NCBI GenBank assembly: GCA_010093485.1
Contig: MU001510.1
Coordinates: forward strand, 265,709-329,708
Direction: 5' to 3'
Length of the DNA stretch: 64,000 bases
From: Karstenula rhodostoma CBS 690.94
Lineage: Eukaryota > Ascomycota > Dothideomycetes > Pleosporales > Didymosphaeriaceae
Shown piece after piece: positions 1-14,955 of the stretch (position 1 is the stretch's first letter; every line of letters begins with the position of its first letter). The notes under the pieces were generated by a model. It made no database searches. It was not told the DNA's origin and was given only the letters and a program-made list of their open reading frames with translations. The position numbers were made by a program, and so were the translations under genes.

Positions 1-780
1 ATAAATAAAGGGGAATTAAAAAAGTAGCTAAAATATACCTAGTATCTATATATAGGCTAATTAAAAAGGGTATAATACTAAGCTAACTAAAATAGGATTA
101 GTATATACCTACTAATATATAAGAAATCTAACTATAGAGAGTTAATAGTATTAAAAAAAATAGTTTTTATTAAGACTAGGAGAAAAATATATATAGATAG
201 GTACTATTATCTATATTACTTTTTTATATTTTATACTCTAGTTATTAATAGTATATAAGAATATAATTAAAATACCTATCCCTAGTATATTATAAATCCT
301 ATTTAATAGTATAATATTTATAGTTCTAGACTTACTAATATATTACCTATACCTTAGAATTAACCTAACTAATAAGTCTATATAGGTAGTAATATATCTA
401 TTCCCTACTATCTATCTAGGGATAATAATAATAATAATAATTAATACTTATAATAAAATAGAAAAGTATAGTAAGAATATTTAAATAATAATAGTAATAA
501 TAGATAATAATTATAATATTCTAGAAATTAAGAGCTAGCTAGAATTTAAAATTATATATATAGATATAAAGGAAGTACTTAAACTATATAAGCTAGACTA
601 GCTAGTAATAAAATACTTAATAACTATTAACTATATATATATATTATAGTAATAGGAGATATAGGGTATATAAAATTACTATAATAATAAAAAGAAGACT
701 AAGGAGGATAAGAAGTTTATAATAGAGATAATAAGTAATAAGGTAAGTATTTACTAGATATAAGAGATTCTATATAGTAT
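1..780 (-). mobile_element. Partial inverted copy of the 883 bp repeat unit
   Basis: Read as its reverse complement, this stretch aligns along its length with 16,411-17,205: the segment at 690-778 is the reverse complement of 16,411-16,500, and position 1 corresponds to about 17,205. The shared (TAA)n tract near 424-442 has its mirror near 16,695. About 85 bp of the outer end lie beyond the window start. Both copies are RIP-mutated, so similarity is high but not complete. A solo LTR or a non-autonomous element is possible; no coding capacity is visible. Confidence 0.85.
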
Positions 781-899
781 AGTAGTATAGGTATAAATAT
801 AGGTAGTAAAAATAAAGTTATTCTAAGTATAGAGTATAAAGGGTAGTAAAATAGTAACTATATAGGGTTAGTATTTAAGATAAGGTATTAGAGGTATAT

Positions 900-1225
900 A
901 GTATATTTAGTTATAAAATACTAAGGGAGCTTAGTATTATATTAATAATAGAATAAGGTAATAAGAATTATAATATAAAGTTAACTAGTATCTAGCTATA
1001 ATTAGTAGCTTTTAATAGATTTTAATAACTAGTTCTAGGGAAAGATAGTAATTAAATAAACTTAACTTAGTAAAGTAAGAATCTTAAATAAATAAATAAA
1101 GAGGTAACTAACTAATACTAGCTAGATTTATATATAAATATTTATTAGTCTTATTTCTATTACTAATATTTTATATATAATTTTTTTCTTCCTTTTAATT
1201 TAGTTCTATTATAATTATAATATTA
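900..1225 (-). repeat. Left copy of gypsy LTR (3' LTR in element sense)
   Basis: The segment 1,120-1,225 aligns closely with 7,893-7,995, sharing the run TTATTACTAATATTTTATAT and a following CTTCCTT motif. Weaker alignment continues down to about 900, where AATACTAAGGGAG matches AATACTAAGAGAAG near 7,622. This copy appears roughly 70 bp shorter than the right copy. The inner and outer ends are approximate because RIP removed the usual TG and CA termini. Confidence 0.65.
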
Positions 1226-3769
1226 TCCTCCCTTTTAAAGTTATTATTATAATACTCTATTCTTACCTTATAACCTACTATTATAATATAGTTTAGGGGT
1301 ATAAAGATTTATTTTTTTATACTTTTAAATATAATATTATATTCTCTTCTAGATTTCCTAAGCCTCCCTAACTATATCTAAGGTATTAAAATAATTATTA
1401 ACTAATTATTACTATACCTATACTAATAAGATTTATTATTATAGTCTAGTAATATTAATAAAGTATACTTATTATATAGAGAAGAAGGTTCTAAAGTATT
1501 TTATAAATATTTTAATTAAGGAATATATTATATATATTACTATTTATATAGAGTATAGTCTTTAGATTTCTAAAAAAAAAGTAAGAATATATTTAGTCTA
1601 AAAAGTATAAGAAGTATTTTATTCTTTTCTATACTAAGACTAAAATTACTTATCTAAAAATAAAAATTATAAAAATAAAAGAGTAAGAATAATTACTTAT
1701 AATTTATAATACTTATATATTTAATATACTAAATTATCTAGAAAAGAAGACTTTAAAGAGTATAAATACTAGTATTACTTCTATATTACTACTATATAAA
1801 TCCTTAACTATTCTAAACTAGTTATAGACTAATTTTTCTATTATTAATTTTTTTATCTTTTCTAATTTCTTTTCTAATTTTAGACTAATATTCTTATTAA
1901 TTAATCCCCTTAAAGTTAATTTTTTATTATTAACTAGTAGAAGTCTTTTAATAGTTTCTTATAATTTATAAGGTTTTTTTTTAGTTTCTAGGTATTATAC
2001 TATTCTAGCTATTCTTTCTACTTAACTAGGTATTTTTACTAACCCTTAACTATTTATAAATCCTTAATTACCTTAATTTTATACTTATTATTTTCTAGCT
2101 CTAGCTAGATTTTAATTAGAGTATTTAGAGGTACTAGTTCTAATAGTAATTTATAAAAGATAGAGTATATTTTTATATTTATTAATAGAAGTAGCTTAGT
2201 TATAACTAGTCTCTTTATTTTTTAAACTTTAAAGAGTCCTATCTAAAGGTAATTTAGTTTCTTACTTAGTTATTTTATTTTTAGATTTTTCTATAATAGG
2301 AAAACTTTATCCCCCTTTTTAAAGATTAGTCTTTTAATCCTTTACTTATTTATATTTTTAGATACTATAAAGGCTCTATAGGTAATTCTTTTTTATAAAA
2401 TTTTATAAAGTTTTTTTATCTTCTAAGCTTTATTTTAGGCTCTAGTAGAGATACTTTCTATATCTTTTAGATTTTAATAAATAATTAGCTTATATCTATA
2501 GTTTATATAGTAGGGTAAGTATTTTATTATATTTAACCTTAAGCTATTATATACTAACTATATAGTTAGTAGGAATTCTATCTAGTTATTCTATTACTTA
2601 TTAATATAGAATTATAAATATTATTTAAGTATTTAATTTATATATTCTATTTATTTATCTATTTTAGAATAGAAGCTTATTAATAGTTTTTAATTTATTT
2701 TTAAAGTTATAGTAAAAGTATTTTAATACTTTAAGGTAAAGAGCTTATTTTTATTTATAATAAATTCCTTTAATAATTTATACTTAGAGAATAGTATATT
2801 ATCTACTTTATAGACTAGTTCCTTTACTATTATAGACTTTTCTATTAGCCTAAACTTAGCTATCTTTATAAATCTATATACTATTACTATAATAGTATTA
2901 TATATATACTTTATTCCTAGCTATAATAATTTTAGAAGTTTTATAATAAAATCTATTATTATACTTTACTATAGTTATTTTACTATAGGTAATAGTTATA
3001 GAAGTTTATAAGATTTATATTTCTTAGGCTTATTTTTATAGTAAGTTAAATAGTTACTTATCTCTATTATAACTAATTACTTAAATTTAAAAATAGTATA
3101 TTTATTTATAATATAATATATTATTTCTTTAATATCTAAGTATTCCTATTTTTTTAATTTATATAGTCTTTTAATTAGAATAGGTATATATCTATTATTA
3201 ATAATAATCTACTATTAGTAATTTTATCTAATTTTATTAAAACTATACTTAAAGAGGTTATATTTTTTTTTTAATTTTAATTAAATTTTTAGTAGTTTTA
3301 GAAGTTTTATACTTCTAGTTCTATATACCTTAGATTAGCTATCTATACTCTAATCTTTAACTAATTATACTTAAGTATACTATTTTTATATTTATATAGT
3401 ACTATATTATATAGCTTAATCTTATCTTTAGTTAAGTTTAATTATTTACTTAAGGTATCTACTATACTATTAAGAGTTCTAGGTTAATAGTAAATTATAA
3501 AATTAAAATTTATTAAGAATTTTACCTATTATACTTATTATTAGTTAAGCTTCTTAGTTAATATAAAGTTAGTAAGGTTCTAGTAATCTATTTATACTTT
3601 TACCTTAAAGTAGACTTCTATAAATTATACTTCCTATTATTTAAAAATATTTACTATTACTAGTAGTTCCTTATTATAAATATTATAGTTAAGTTCTACT
3701 CTTAAAAACTTTTATAAATAGTAGAATACTAGTCTCTATTTTCTATTTTTATTTAGTTATAAAAGAATT

Positions 3770-4400
3770 ACTCCTAATATATAGTTAAATATATCTATTT
3801 TAACCCTAGCTAGTTTTTATAAATTAAATATTTATAGAAGTAGGGCTATTAGAAATATTATCTATAATTTTCTAAATACCTCTAATAGTTTCTTTTAGAT
3901 TAGCTATATAACTTTATTATTACTTTTCTTTATAAGATTTATTAGTAGTATAATAGTTTTAAAATAGTTTCTTATAAACTTCTAATAGAAGTTAGTAAAT
4001 TCTAGAAAGAATTAAATATTCTTTACTAATTTAGAAACTAACTATTTCTATATAGTAGTAACCTTTTTTAGATTTATTAATATATCTTTCTTTAAAATAA
4101 TAAATTCTAGATACTCTATTTTAGTAATATAGAACTTATATTTATCTAAATAGAGAAGTAACTAATACTTTTTTATTTTTTTAAGTATTTTCTTTATATA
4201 TCTTATATATTCTTCTAGTATTCTAGTAGAGTAGATAAGTATATTATTAAAGTATATTATATAGAATATATCTAAGTATTTATATAGGATTTTATTAATA
4301 ACTATCTAAAATATTATAGGGGCGTTTATTAACCTAAATAATATAATCTAGTATTTATAAAAACTATATCTAGTTCTAAATACTATTTTCTATTTATACC
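3770..4400 (-). pseudogene. Gypsy reverse transcriptase/RNase H remains
   Basis: This is the part of the retrotransposon in which protein similarity is still legible. Conserved residues of the polymerase palm (INAP, ILIYS) and of RNase H survive between stop codons. The catalytic YLDD is changed to YFNN, as expected if CpA/TpG positions were mutated. The polyprotein is not functional. Confidence 0.8.
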
Positions 4401-7400
4401 CTTTAGTAATTTATATATAGTAATATCTATTATATATATTAAATTTTATAAACTATTTAGTTCCTTAGAGTTAATTTATAAGCTCTATAATTAAGGGTAA
4501 TAGGTATTAATTCTTAATTATAGTATTATTTAGCTATTTATAATCTATATAGAGTTATAGTTTACTATTCTTCTTAGATATCTATAGAATTAGAAAGGCT
4601 ATAGAACTATAACTTTTTTAAATATACTTTTATTCTAAGTTCTTTTATAAGTACTCCTATATTTCTTTTTCTTAGTCTATTAATATTAGTTTTAACTATT
4701 TTAGTTATAGTTTTATACTCTCTTTTAGAGGTATTATATAATTCTATTCTTAGTAATTTAATAGTTTTTTCTTTTTAATTTCTTTAAAGAGTTCTATATA
4801 CTCCTTATATTCTAGTAGAATTATTAATAGTTTCTCTATAATTTAGAGATCTAAGTATTATATCTAAATAATTTATACTTATCCTAAATTTTCTTTTAGA
4901 ATTCTAGTAATTTTAGTAGTTAAGATCTCCTTAATCTATTATTATATAATCTACTTAGTTAGAGTATTTAGAATTTTTAACTTTACTTTTTATAAGTACC
5001 TTATACTAATAATCTATAATATTAATTCTTAGCTATATATTATTTAATCTTTCTAGTTAATATCTAGATTATTTTCTAATAACTAGTTATAGTTTATAAT
5101 AGTTTCTAGACTTTTTATATCTATTATAATAAAGCTATATTAGTTCTTAAATTCTTTAATACCTATTAGTAATAATAGTATTTTAAAGTATAACTAGCCT
5201 TTACTATACCTTTAGAAAAATATTCTATTTACTATTTCTAATTAGACTAACTCTATTTTATTTTAATATAGTAAGTTATATTTCTTTATTACCCTAGATA
5301 AAATTAGATATCTAGTAGTACTAGAGTCTATTAGTATATTTACTTAGAATTCTTTAATTATAATCTACTTTTCTATATAAAGTTCTATAGCCCTATTATT
5401 TTTATTTATTTTTTAAGCCTTTAGAATACTCTTACTAGTTTAGTTTATTACTTAGTAATATTCTAGTTTTTTAATATTATCTATATCTTAATCTATAGTT
5501 CTTCTAGATACCTATAATTATTATAAAAGGGGTAATTAGTATAATATAATTCTATAGCGCGCCTTTTTATTAGTTTTAGATAAGCTTAAAGATCCTTAAA
5601 ATAATTCTAGATTATATACCTTTAGTATTTTTCTATTTTTATTACTTTTATAATTTCCCCTTTATTAATCTTATTTTAGTACTTTAAGTATTTAGTAATT
5701 ATATATTTAAAGAAATATATCTTTTTATAATTCTTATTACCTTAATTATATATAGTAGCTTCCTTTTTACTTAAATACCTTAGATATTATTCTAGGTAGT
5801 TATAGTAGTACTACTTAACTTTATATATATATTATATTTTATTTTTAATTAAATAGATAGTTTCCTTATACTTATAGAGTATTTTTATATTTTCTAAGTT
5901 TTTTTTTATTAGCTAGTAATATATAGTATATTTCTATCTTTAATACTTAGAATAGTTTTCTATATAGTATTATTACTATTCTAGTATATTATAGTTATAT
6001 AACTATTATTCTAATTAGTAAATATAATATTATACTTCTAAATAGTCTTCTTTTAGAAGCTTTTTATAGTCTAGTTATTTAGGGGCCTTAACTATACTAG
6101 TTTTTTCTTTCTTATAATATTTATAGCTATTATAGTTATAATACTACTATTTAATCTTTAAATAATTATTATTAATCTAGATTTATTATATAGGTACTAG
6201 AATACTTTCTTATTATCCTTTTATCTAATAATATATTCTATTAGTATCTATACCTATAATTCTAATTTTATAATTATAAACTAGTATAAAGTATTTATTA
6301 CTTTTATATATTTAATATAGGTTTTATAGAATTTAATTTATAATATCCTTTTTATTAGTTATTTTCTAGACTTTTTCTAGTAATTTAGAGAAATTAAAGT
6401 TATTTTTTATATTATCCTCTTATAGTAGTATAGGAGTCTTAGGCTATAGTATTATTATAGCTACTCTTATTATCTAGACTTATTTACTCTAGAACTTTCT
6501 AAAAAGATATTTAGTTTTAAAGTATTCCTTTTTTCTATAATTTAGATAAGCCTTATCCTTAAAGTATTATTATTAGATATTATTCTACTTCTTTTACTAT
6601 AAGGTTTATTCCTTTTTTTTATAAACTTTATCTCCTATAATTATATTTCTATTATAATTTCTTTACTTATAATATAGCTTCTATATATTAGCCCTTAGAC
6701 TAAATACTAATTTAGTAAATTTTTTCTTCTCTAGCTATTATTTATATAATTAATAGTTAATTTATATTACTAGTTTAATTAGGGCTTCTAGACTATTAGG
6801 CTTTTTATAATAGAATAGTTTATTCTTAACTAGTTTCTTTAAACTATTATAGTAGGCTACCTATAATAGGGTATTATTTTAATTAATTTTAGTCTAAAGC
6901 TATTAGAATATAGTAGAGTATTTATTAGTTAATTCTATTTACTTAATATATTAGATAAGTTATTTAGCCTATTATTCTTTATCTACTTTACTAAATATAA
7001 TTTTAATTTATTTTTTAAATCCTCTTTAAAATATAAAAATCTTTATAGTCTCTTTATTTTATCTTTCTAGTTCTATTTTATATACTAGAAAGTCTTTAAT
7101 AATTAAATATATCTATTCTACTACCCTTTCTATTATATATATTATAATAGCTAAGATTTTTATTTAGTTATTTCTAAATATATTATAGTTATACCTATAG
7201 TATAACTCTATATTTATTAAAAATATTTTAAGGTTAGTCTTTATTTCTTTATTATAGAGTTCTAGAATTTTAAAGTTAACTCTTAGTAGGTATACTACTA
7301 TAATTATAGGAGTTTAAACCTATTCTATAATTATAGCTAGCTATACCTTAAACTATTTTACTTTCTTAACTTATACTATTAAAAGGGTTACTAGATTACT

Positions 7401-7564
7401 AGCTAGACCTAAGATAATACTTACCCTAAAGTCCCCTAAGCTAGTAGGTATATTTAGTAATACTATATTAATTTAAACCCTTAAATAATTAAAGTATTAT
7501 AAGGGGTTTCCTATATATCTAACTTAGATCTATACCTTAAGAATTATTTAAAGAATAAAATATA

Positions 7565-7995
7565 ATAGAGGTAAGTACTAAATTAATTAATAATTCTATA
7601 TTATAATAAAATATAATATAATAATACTAAGAGAAGATTAAGTATTTATATATAAATAAAATATTTTAATTTAAGTATAAAAGTTAACTATAAAGAATAG
7701 AAATTATATAGAAATCTTTCTAAACTATATATTAGTTATTCTAATCCTTACTATTCTAGAATTTCCTAGTCTACTCCTATAAATCTTACCTTTTTAGTAG
7801 AAGTATTTACTTTACTTCTATTAAGATCTAGTATTTCTAGAATCTTATACTCTTAATAGAATTATAATTATATAACTTATAATATAAGTTATCCTATAGG
7901 CTTATATATAAGTATCTATTAGCCTTATTTTTATTACTAATATTTTATATATAATTCTTTCCTTCCTTCTAGTCTAGTTCTACTATAATTATAAT
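7565..7995 (-). repeat. Right copy of gypsy LTR (5' LTR in element sense)
   Basis: This is the partner of the repeat at 900-1,225; the best match is over 7,893-7,995. It abuts the start of the next repeat (copy A), whose homologous start in copy B lies at about 14,956, and this gives the outer boundary near 7,995. Confidence 0.65.
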
Positions 7996-9298
7996 AGTAA
8001 TCCTTTTAAGATAATAAAAGAATTAGGCCTATAAAAACCCTATAGTAATACTAAAATATACTTATCTACTATTTTAGAAATAATTAGTAACTAATAGTAT
8101 ATATAGAACTAAAGAGTATATATTTAAGTACTAGTATATAAAAAAGAATATATAAGTATTATTTAGAAAGAACTAGCCCTTTTAATTTAATAAAATTCTT
8201 ATTATAATATATAATAGCTATAGCTAATAGCTTACTAACTCTATTATCTAACTATATACTAGAAATCTAATTTAGTCTATAAATAATATAAAGCTTATTC
8301 TCTATAAAAATAATTAAGTTAGTAGATTTACTTATAAGAGTATAGAGTATAGTATATTCTAAATTAAAATATAAAAGGTAATAGAGATATATAGTTATAA
8401 ACTATTTAATAAAATAGTAGAATTAAAATAATAGTTCTAGAGTAAAATAAAAAATATTTTTATTCTATTAGAAATATAGAATTTTATTACTAACTAGACT
8501 TATATACTAAAGGAACTTAGTTAGGCTATATAGCTAGTTATAATAGTTAATAAAAATAAAAATATATATAATATATTTCTTATATTTATATATACTATAG
8601 TATACTAATAACTATCTTAGGTATAGTAATTATATAGTATATATATTAAATTAAAAAGATTATCTAGACTAGTAATATAAATAATATAGTAATATTAGAA
8701 TAGAAATACTAATATATAGAAGATTAATAATAAGAATATAAAATTCTACTTTTTACTATAATTTATAATATAGAGTTTTTATACTATATACCCTTCTATA
8801 GTAAAGATATATAAAAGACTACTACTTTTAGACTTTTTTAATAAATAAAGTACTACTATATATATATCTAGTATAAATATATAAATATACTAGATATTAT
8901 AATAGCTAGTACTAAAGAATTAATCTTATAAGATATAGTAATTTATTATAGTATTTAATAAGAGAACCTTATAAATAAAGTATAGTTTAGTAATATAAAA
9001 ATAACTATAAAATAGAATAGAAATATTAGAAGTTATAGTAATTTATTATACTACTTAGTAGTTAAATCTAGTATAGATAGTATAGTATAGAAATATAAAT
9101 ATATTTATAGTATAAATAGAGAGGAATATAAATAGAGATAATTTAGTAATAATATAGAATTATACTATATAATAAAGTAATTTATAGTAAAAGTAGTAGT
9201 AGTAAATAATAGTATTATTTATTAGCTAGAGAGGGTAACTATACTAGTTTAAAGTAAGTTAAGTTATTAAGTTAAGGTTATATAATAACTAATATAAG

Positions 9299-9390
9299 GT
9301 AATAATAATAAATTAAATCTTCTCTTTTATACTAAGTAACTCTATAATATAGGGTAATAATAATAAACTAATACTCTTCTTTTATACTAT
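9299..9390. repeat. Short tandem duplication inside copy A
   Basis: GGTAATAATAATAAATTAAA and the following CTTTTATACTA at 9,299-9,338 recur with small changes at 9,353-9,390. Copy B has only one version at the corresponding place (about 16,140-16,190). Confidence 0.6.
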
Positions 9391-12300
9391 ATAATCCTTA
9401 TAATACTACCTATTTTTAATATATTATATATATATTTATAGTTATAATAAAGCGAAAATAGGCTATACTAGTCTAGTTTAAAAGTATAGTAAAATAGTAT
9501 AAATAGATAGTAGTAGACTATTAATAATAAATACCTAAGGGTATTATAATAATTAGGCTTTAACTATAAAAATTATAAGTTAGTATATAGAATAAAATAG
9601 TATAGTATACCCTCTATAAGGTTTATAAGGATTTAATATTATTTAATTATACCCCTTAAATAGATACTTATAAAATAATATATAATAAGGTACTTAGTAA
9701 ACTATAAATAAATAAGTAGTTTAAAGTTTTCTAGAACTATTTTTATTTAGTACTTTAGAATAAAGAGAAGGTAAAGATTTAATATAATAAAATTATACTT
9801 AGAATTTAGATAATAGTATTATAAGTAATAAGGAGTAAGTAGAAAGCCCTAATAATAGATATAGTAAGTAGAAAAAAATCTAGAAACCTAAATATATTAA
9901 TTTTACTATAAATTCTAAAGTATATAAAATTAGTTAGTTCTACTATAAGTATTAGTATAGCTAGTATAACTATACTTTATATACTTTATTTTAATACTAA
10001 TTTAATAATTTATATTAAGAATAACTAGTATTCTTTTAGTATAAATAAATTAAATATCTAAGTATATAATAAAAATATAAAAGTCTTCTTTATTTAATTT
10101 TTATTATTTATCTAACCTAACTATATTCCTATAATAACTAGTTAAAAAGATAGAGAGATTAAGTTAATCTTAGTTATACTTAATATATTAAAGGATATTA
10201 CTAGTAAGAACCTTAGTATACTAGATTTAAAAATAGTATAGTTTAATTTATAGTTACTTAGTACTATAATACTAAGAAAGATTAGAACTACTACTATACT
10301 ATAGACTAAAATATAGTAATAAATAGTAAATAGAGTATTAAAATAGAATATTATAATTACTTTTCTAAATATTATACTAAAGAATATATATATTTTTACC
10401 CTACTTCTTTATAATATTATACTAATAAATCTACTAAATAAGGCTCTTATTAAACTATATAGTAGACTCTAATAATAAAGTATTAAAAATAAAGTAGTTT
10501 ATAGCTAGTATAATAATACTAATAGTTAAAAGAGTAATAGTTATATATAGCTAGTATAAAAAAATAAAAATTTAGTATTTATAAATAGAAATTTAGTATA
10601 AATTATAGTAAACTAATACCTAATAGTCCCTAGCCTATTAGTATAAAGAATATTATCTAGTCTATCCTTTACTATTATTAATTTCTTAGATACTAAGTAA
10701 AGGTAATAAGAACTATTTAAAAATTTAAATAGTAATAATAAGTTATTAATTTTATACCCTTCTATACTAGTTTATAACTTATTAGTATATTTATAAGTTT
10801 CTAGTAATAACTTAGTAAATATATACTATTTATCTCTATAAAAATTATTATTACTATATATAATAATACTATATAACCTATTACTAGTAAATATAGATAG
10901 AGTAAAGGTACTTATAATAATAAATAGAATAGACCTATTTATTAGTAATAAAGTCCTAGATATAGAATTTAAATAAACTTTAATATAGAAATAGTTAAAG
11001 GAGCTTAAATATATATTATAGTAAGTTACTATAAATTCTTATTTAAATAAAATAATACTAATAACTATATATAAGGTAAATACTATTATTAATATTAAAT
11101 TTAGCTAAGTATATATTTAGATAACCTCTAAGTTATACCTTAAAATAGCTAAAATATTTATACTTAATAAGAATATTTTAATAATATTATATAAATAAAT
11201 TCTATTCCTATCTATATAGGGCCTTATATTTAAAGTAAAAATATTTACCTACTAATAGATAGCGCTAGCTAAGATAGTTATATAAAGTAAAATATTTAAA
11301 AATAATAGTAATAAATCTAGACCTAGTATAGGGAAGTTATATTTATATCTAATAAAGTTTATTATAAAATACTAGATTACTTAATAAAATATAAGTATTT
11401 AGTAGTATTAAAATAACTATCTAGTAAAGACTTATTTATAAAAAGGCTAGAATAGTTTTTATTTAAACTAGAATATATATCTACTTCTTTATCTATACTT
11501 AATATAGTTTTAAATATATATATATAAAATATTAATAGAATATAATTAGTTTTTTATAATTATAAATACTAGTAGTAACTAGATAAATATTATATTAAAT
11601 CTACTATACTAGACCCCTATAATAGGGTATAAAATACTACTATTCTACTTTATAATTAAATATAAACTAATAAGATATATTATATATAACTAACTTAAAA
11701 TATACTACTAATAGGAGGTATAATAGAATAAAGAGAATATAAAGTATAAATAATTATAATAATATAGTTTATTTAAAAACTTTATACTACTAGCCCTATA
11801 AGAATTAATAGATATTATTCTATTCTCTAAACTTTTTAAAGATAAGCTAGCTATTATATATATAAAGTTATAGTATAGTAATACTATTATTAGTAAAAAT
11901 AATAATAAGAGTTTAAATTAGATATATAATTTTAAGGAGTTTAAAAAAAAGGTTATAGTATAATATAAAATAAGTACTCCTATACTATATAGCCTAAATC
12001 TAGTAAATATACTAGAAAATATAATATTTTAGAAGTTAAGTATAGAGGTAGGAATATTCTATATTTTACTTATACTATAAGTTATATACTAATAGATTAA
12101 GAAGACTAAGGCTATAATAACTAAAAATAAAAAAAATATAAAATTAAGTAAAACTCTAATTAATATTAAAAATATTATATAGAATAAAAGTTATAATATC
12201 TATTCTATAAAGTCTTAAATATTTAAGTTCTTAAGTAGGTTCTAGTATATAAAAGTAACTTAAGATAACTTTAGTCCTATAGTCTATTAAATTATATTAG

Positions 12301-13262
12301 GAACCCTATATAAAAATAAACTTAGAATATTTATAAACTACTTCTTCTATTTTATAGTATAGAAGTTTTAGTAATCTAAGTATAAGGATAACTTTCTAAA
12401 TAAAATATATAAAATAAAGTATAATACTATTCTCTAGTACCTCTTATATAAATATAGTCTAGCTAAATAAAATATTATTAATAATTAATAAGTTTAAGGG
12501 GTAAAGTTACTACTATACCCTTATAAAAGGCTAACTAGAATTTTTAATATAATTTAAAAAGGGAATATCTAAATAGGTTATAATATAAAGAAGGTAGGCT
12601 AAAAATATAATATATTTTAAAATATTAAGTTTATTAATTATAGTAAAACTATAGTATATATTATATAGACTTTACTTATTAAGTATAATAAGTATATACT
12701 AAAACTTAATAGAAAGTCTCTACTATAAATAGTCTAAATAGAATTTATTTAGTAGAATATTATTATTTAATATAATAAGGTAAATAGAGTAGTTCTCTAA
12801 AATACTATTTAGATAGTATAGAAGAAAAAAAAAAATACTATAACTAGTAAAAATAGAACTATTAATATTAATATACTTAAATTATATTATAACCTCTATA
12901 TTATAAGTACTTTACTATTACTAGTATAGTTCTATAAAATATATAATATTAATATCTATACTAATAAACTTTACTTAATTTATAATAATTTTAAAAACTC
13001 TATACTCTTTATATACTTTAATAAAGTAATAAAGGGTAATATAAAATAAATTAAAATTAAAAAATATATTTTTAAAATAGAGAATATAAAAAAGAGTAAA
13101 AATTTAGGTCTTAGCTCTAATAGAAAACTCTACTAAAATAAAATACTATTTAGTACTAAAATACTTATTATAGTTTTTCTCTATACTATTATAAATATAC
13201 TATATATTACTATAAGTTACTATACTAATAATAATAATAGAGTATCTAAAAGCTACTATATA

Positions 13263-13348
13263 GTTAAGTAAGTATCTAAATTCCTTTATTAAGTTTTACC
13301 ACGATTTATCTAAGCTCGCGAAGTATTATATTTAAGTTAAGTAAGTAT
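13263..13348. repeat. Small insert with CpG/CpA retained, flanked by 13 bp repeats
   Basis: GTTAAGTAAGTAT occurs at 13,263-13,275 and again at 13,336-13,348 and encloses 60 bp that include CCACG and CTCGCG, motifs otherwise nearly absent here. Copy B lacks this segment at the equivalent place (near 20,955). It looks like a later insertion or a slip duplication that escaped part of the RIP. Confidence 0.5.
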
Positions 13349-14062
13349 AACTATTAAACCTTAATTTATAAATAATACTATAGAGATAAAATTTAAAATT
13401 TCTTTAATCTATAATAGTCTTATATTTCTAGAGTAGTAGGTTATAATTAATATATTTAATAATATTAATAGTTTATTAAGGGTTATTATAACTAATATAC
13501 TCTTATATACTAAGGGGATTAACTTAGTAAGAGTAAATATAGTAATTTTTAACTTACTACTACTAAAAATTAAGATATATAAATAATTTATTTAGAGACC
13601 TATATATATAGAATAAAAAGAGTTAAAGGTATATATAGTATTATTCTATAATATATATAATTAGATAGATATATATATAATAGAGCGTAAAATATTTTTA
13701 AAGAAGATAAATAAAGTAATTATAAAGAATATTAAAGATATAGATATTTATAAAAACAATAGTACTATAGTAATTAATTAAAATAGTAAAGAATAATACT
13801 ATAATAAAGTATAAAATAAAGAAAATATAATATAATAGTTAGTATAAATAGTAATAAAAATTAGCTTAAGATAGACCTATATATAATATCTAGACTAAAA
13901 TATATATAGTAAACTATAGTAATTTAGCCTAATATTAAGATAAAGAAGTAATAATATCTAGATATAATAATAAAATATACTAGTAGAGGATAATTAACTA
14001 GAGGGTAGTAGATATAATATTACTTCTAGTAGTTATAGAGAATTATACTAAATTATTATATA

Positions 14063-14955
14063 TAATATATAGGTTTTTTTATATATACTTTAACTATATT
14101 TTAATAGTTATATATAATAAAGATAATCTTATACTAGCTCTAAAAAGTATAAAAGTTCTTAATTAACTAAAAATATAATTTTTTAGCTATTTAGCCCTTA
14201 TATTTAGCTATAGTACTTAGAATTCTCTAATAATTATAATAATATAGGAAAATCTCTAAAACTTAAAAATTATTATTAGACTCTTATAAATAAGTAGTAT
14301 AGGTAAGAGTACTAATCTAGAAAATACTAGAGCTAAGTTTAACTATACCTTTATAAAGATTTATAATTCTTTTTACTAACTTATTATAACTAGCTTAGTA
14401 GAGTATATAATAAAGTATAGTAAGTAAGCTATTCTAGTAATATATAATATATAGGTATATAGTAACTATTAACTATATATAAATATATTTACTATCTACT
14501 ATAATTTATAGTTACTATACTTAAATAAGACTATTATTTTTTTTTTTCTATTTATAATAATCTATACCTTCTCTACTACTTTATAATTACCTTAATAAAT
14601 TATAACTATAGTATCTATATTTATAATACTAGGTAGTATTAGTCTACTAGACTTAAATTTAGTTTATATCTATATATTTTATAATCTTATTATAGAGTAT
14701 AGTAGTAAGATAATCTTTAATATATTTACTAGAGTTCTTAACTATAATATATCTATATTTAACCCTATATTTACTATAATTATAGAGATAATAGGCTTAG
14801 TCTTAAATATACTTTTCTACTTAAAAAGCTTAGATAAACTAGTAGCTATTATAGTAGTAAAATATAAAATATATAATAATATAGAATATATAAAAGAGAT
14901 TATTCTTTTATAATAGTATAGAATTATATTAAAAGTTTTTAACTATTTATAGTAG
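14063..14955. other. AT-rich spacer between copies A and B
   Basis: About 890 bp of RIP-like sequence lie between the two long direct copies. I saw no match to the other repeats in the window and no open frame. It may be the end of another degraded element or part of a longer repeat unit that copy B lost at its own right end. Confidence 0.5.

Larger units (their letters stand above)
900..7995 (-). mobile_element. Degenerate Ty3/gypsy LTR retrotransposon
   Basis: Minus-strand reading between about 4,200 and 4,400 shows a degraded gypsy reverse transcriptase, including a readable FRTRY start, an INAP motif (from LTNAP) and a stretch ending YFNNILIYS where functional elements have YLDDILIYS. 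About 400 bp further along, near 3,770-3,840, the RNase H region is still seen as KIDIFNYILGVIL, resembling the usual VETDASDYALGGVL segment. That order (RT then RNase H in the minus direction) fits Ty3/gypsy. Similar sequences at about 900-1,225 and 7,565-7,995 are taken as the two LTRs. The element has many stops and must be inactive. Exact ends are uncertain by tens of bases. Confidence 0.8.
8000..14062 (+). mobile_element. Unclassified 6 kb repeat, copy A
   Basis: This stretch is repeated in direct orientation at 14,956-21,685. Matching landmarks include the start (AATTAGGCCTATAAAAACCC at about 8,010 against TATTAGGCTTATAAAGAC at 14,983), the tract CTAACTATATACTAGAAATC near 8,248 and 15,207, and the end (GAATTATACTAAATTATTAT near 14,040 against AAATTATACTAAATTATTAT near 21,665). 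Some plus-strand stretches, for example about 11,800-12,210, read like coding sequence if CpA-to-TpA stops are ignored, so it probably encoded protein. I could not assign a transposon class. An internal imperfect duplication of about 37 bp lies at 9,299-9,338 and 9,353-9,390. Confidence 0.8.
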
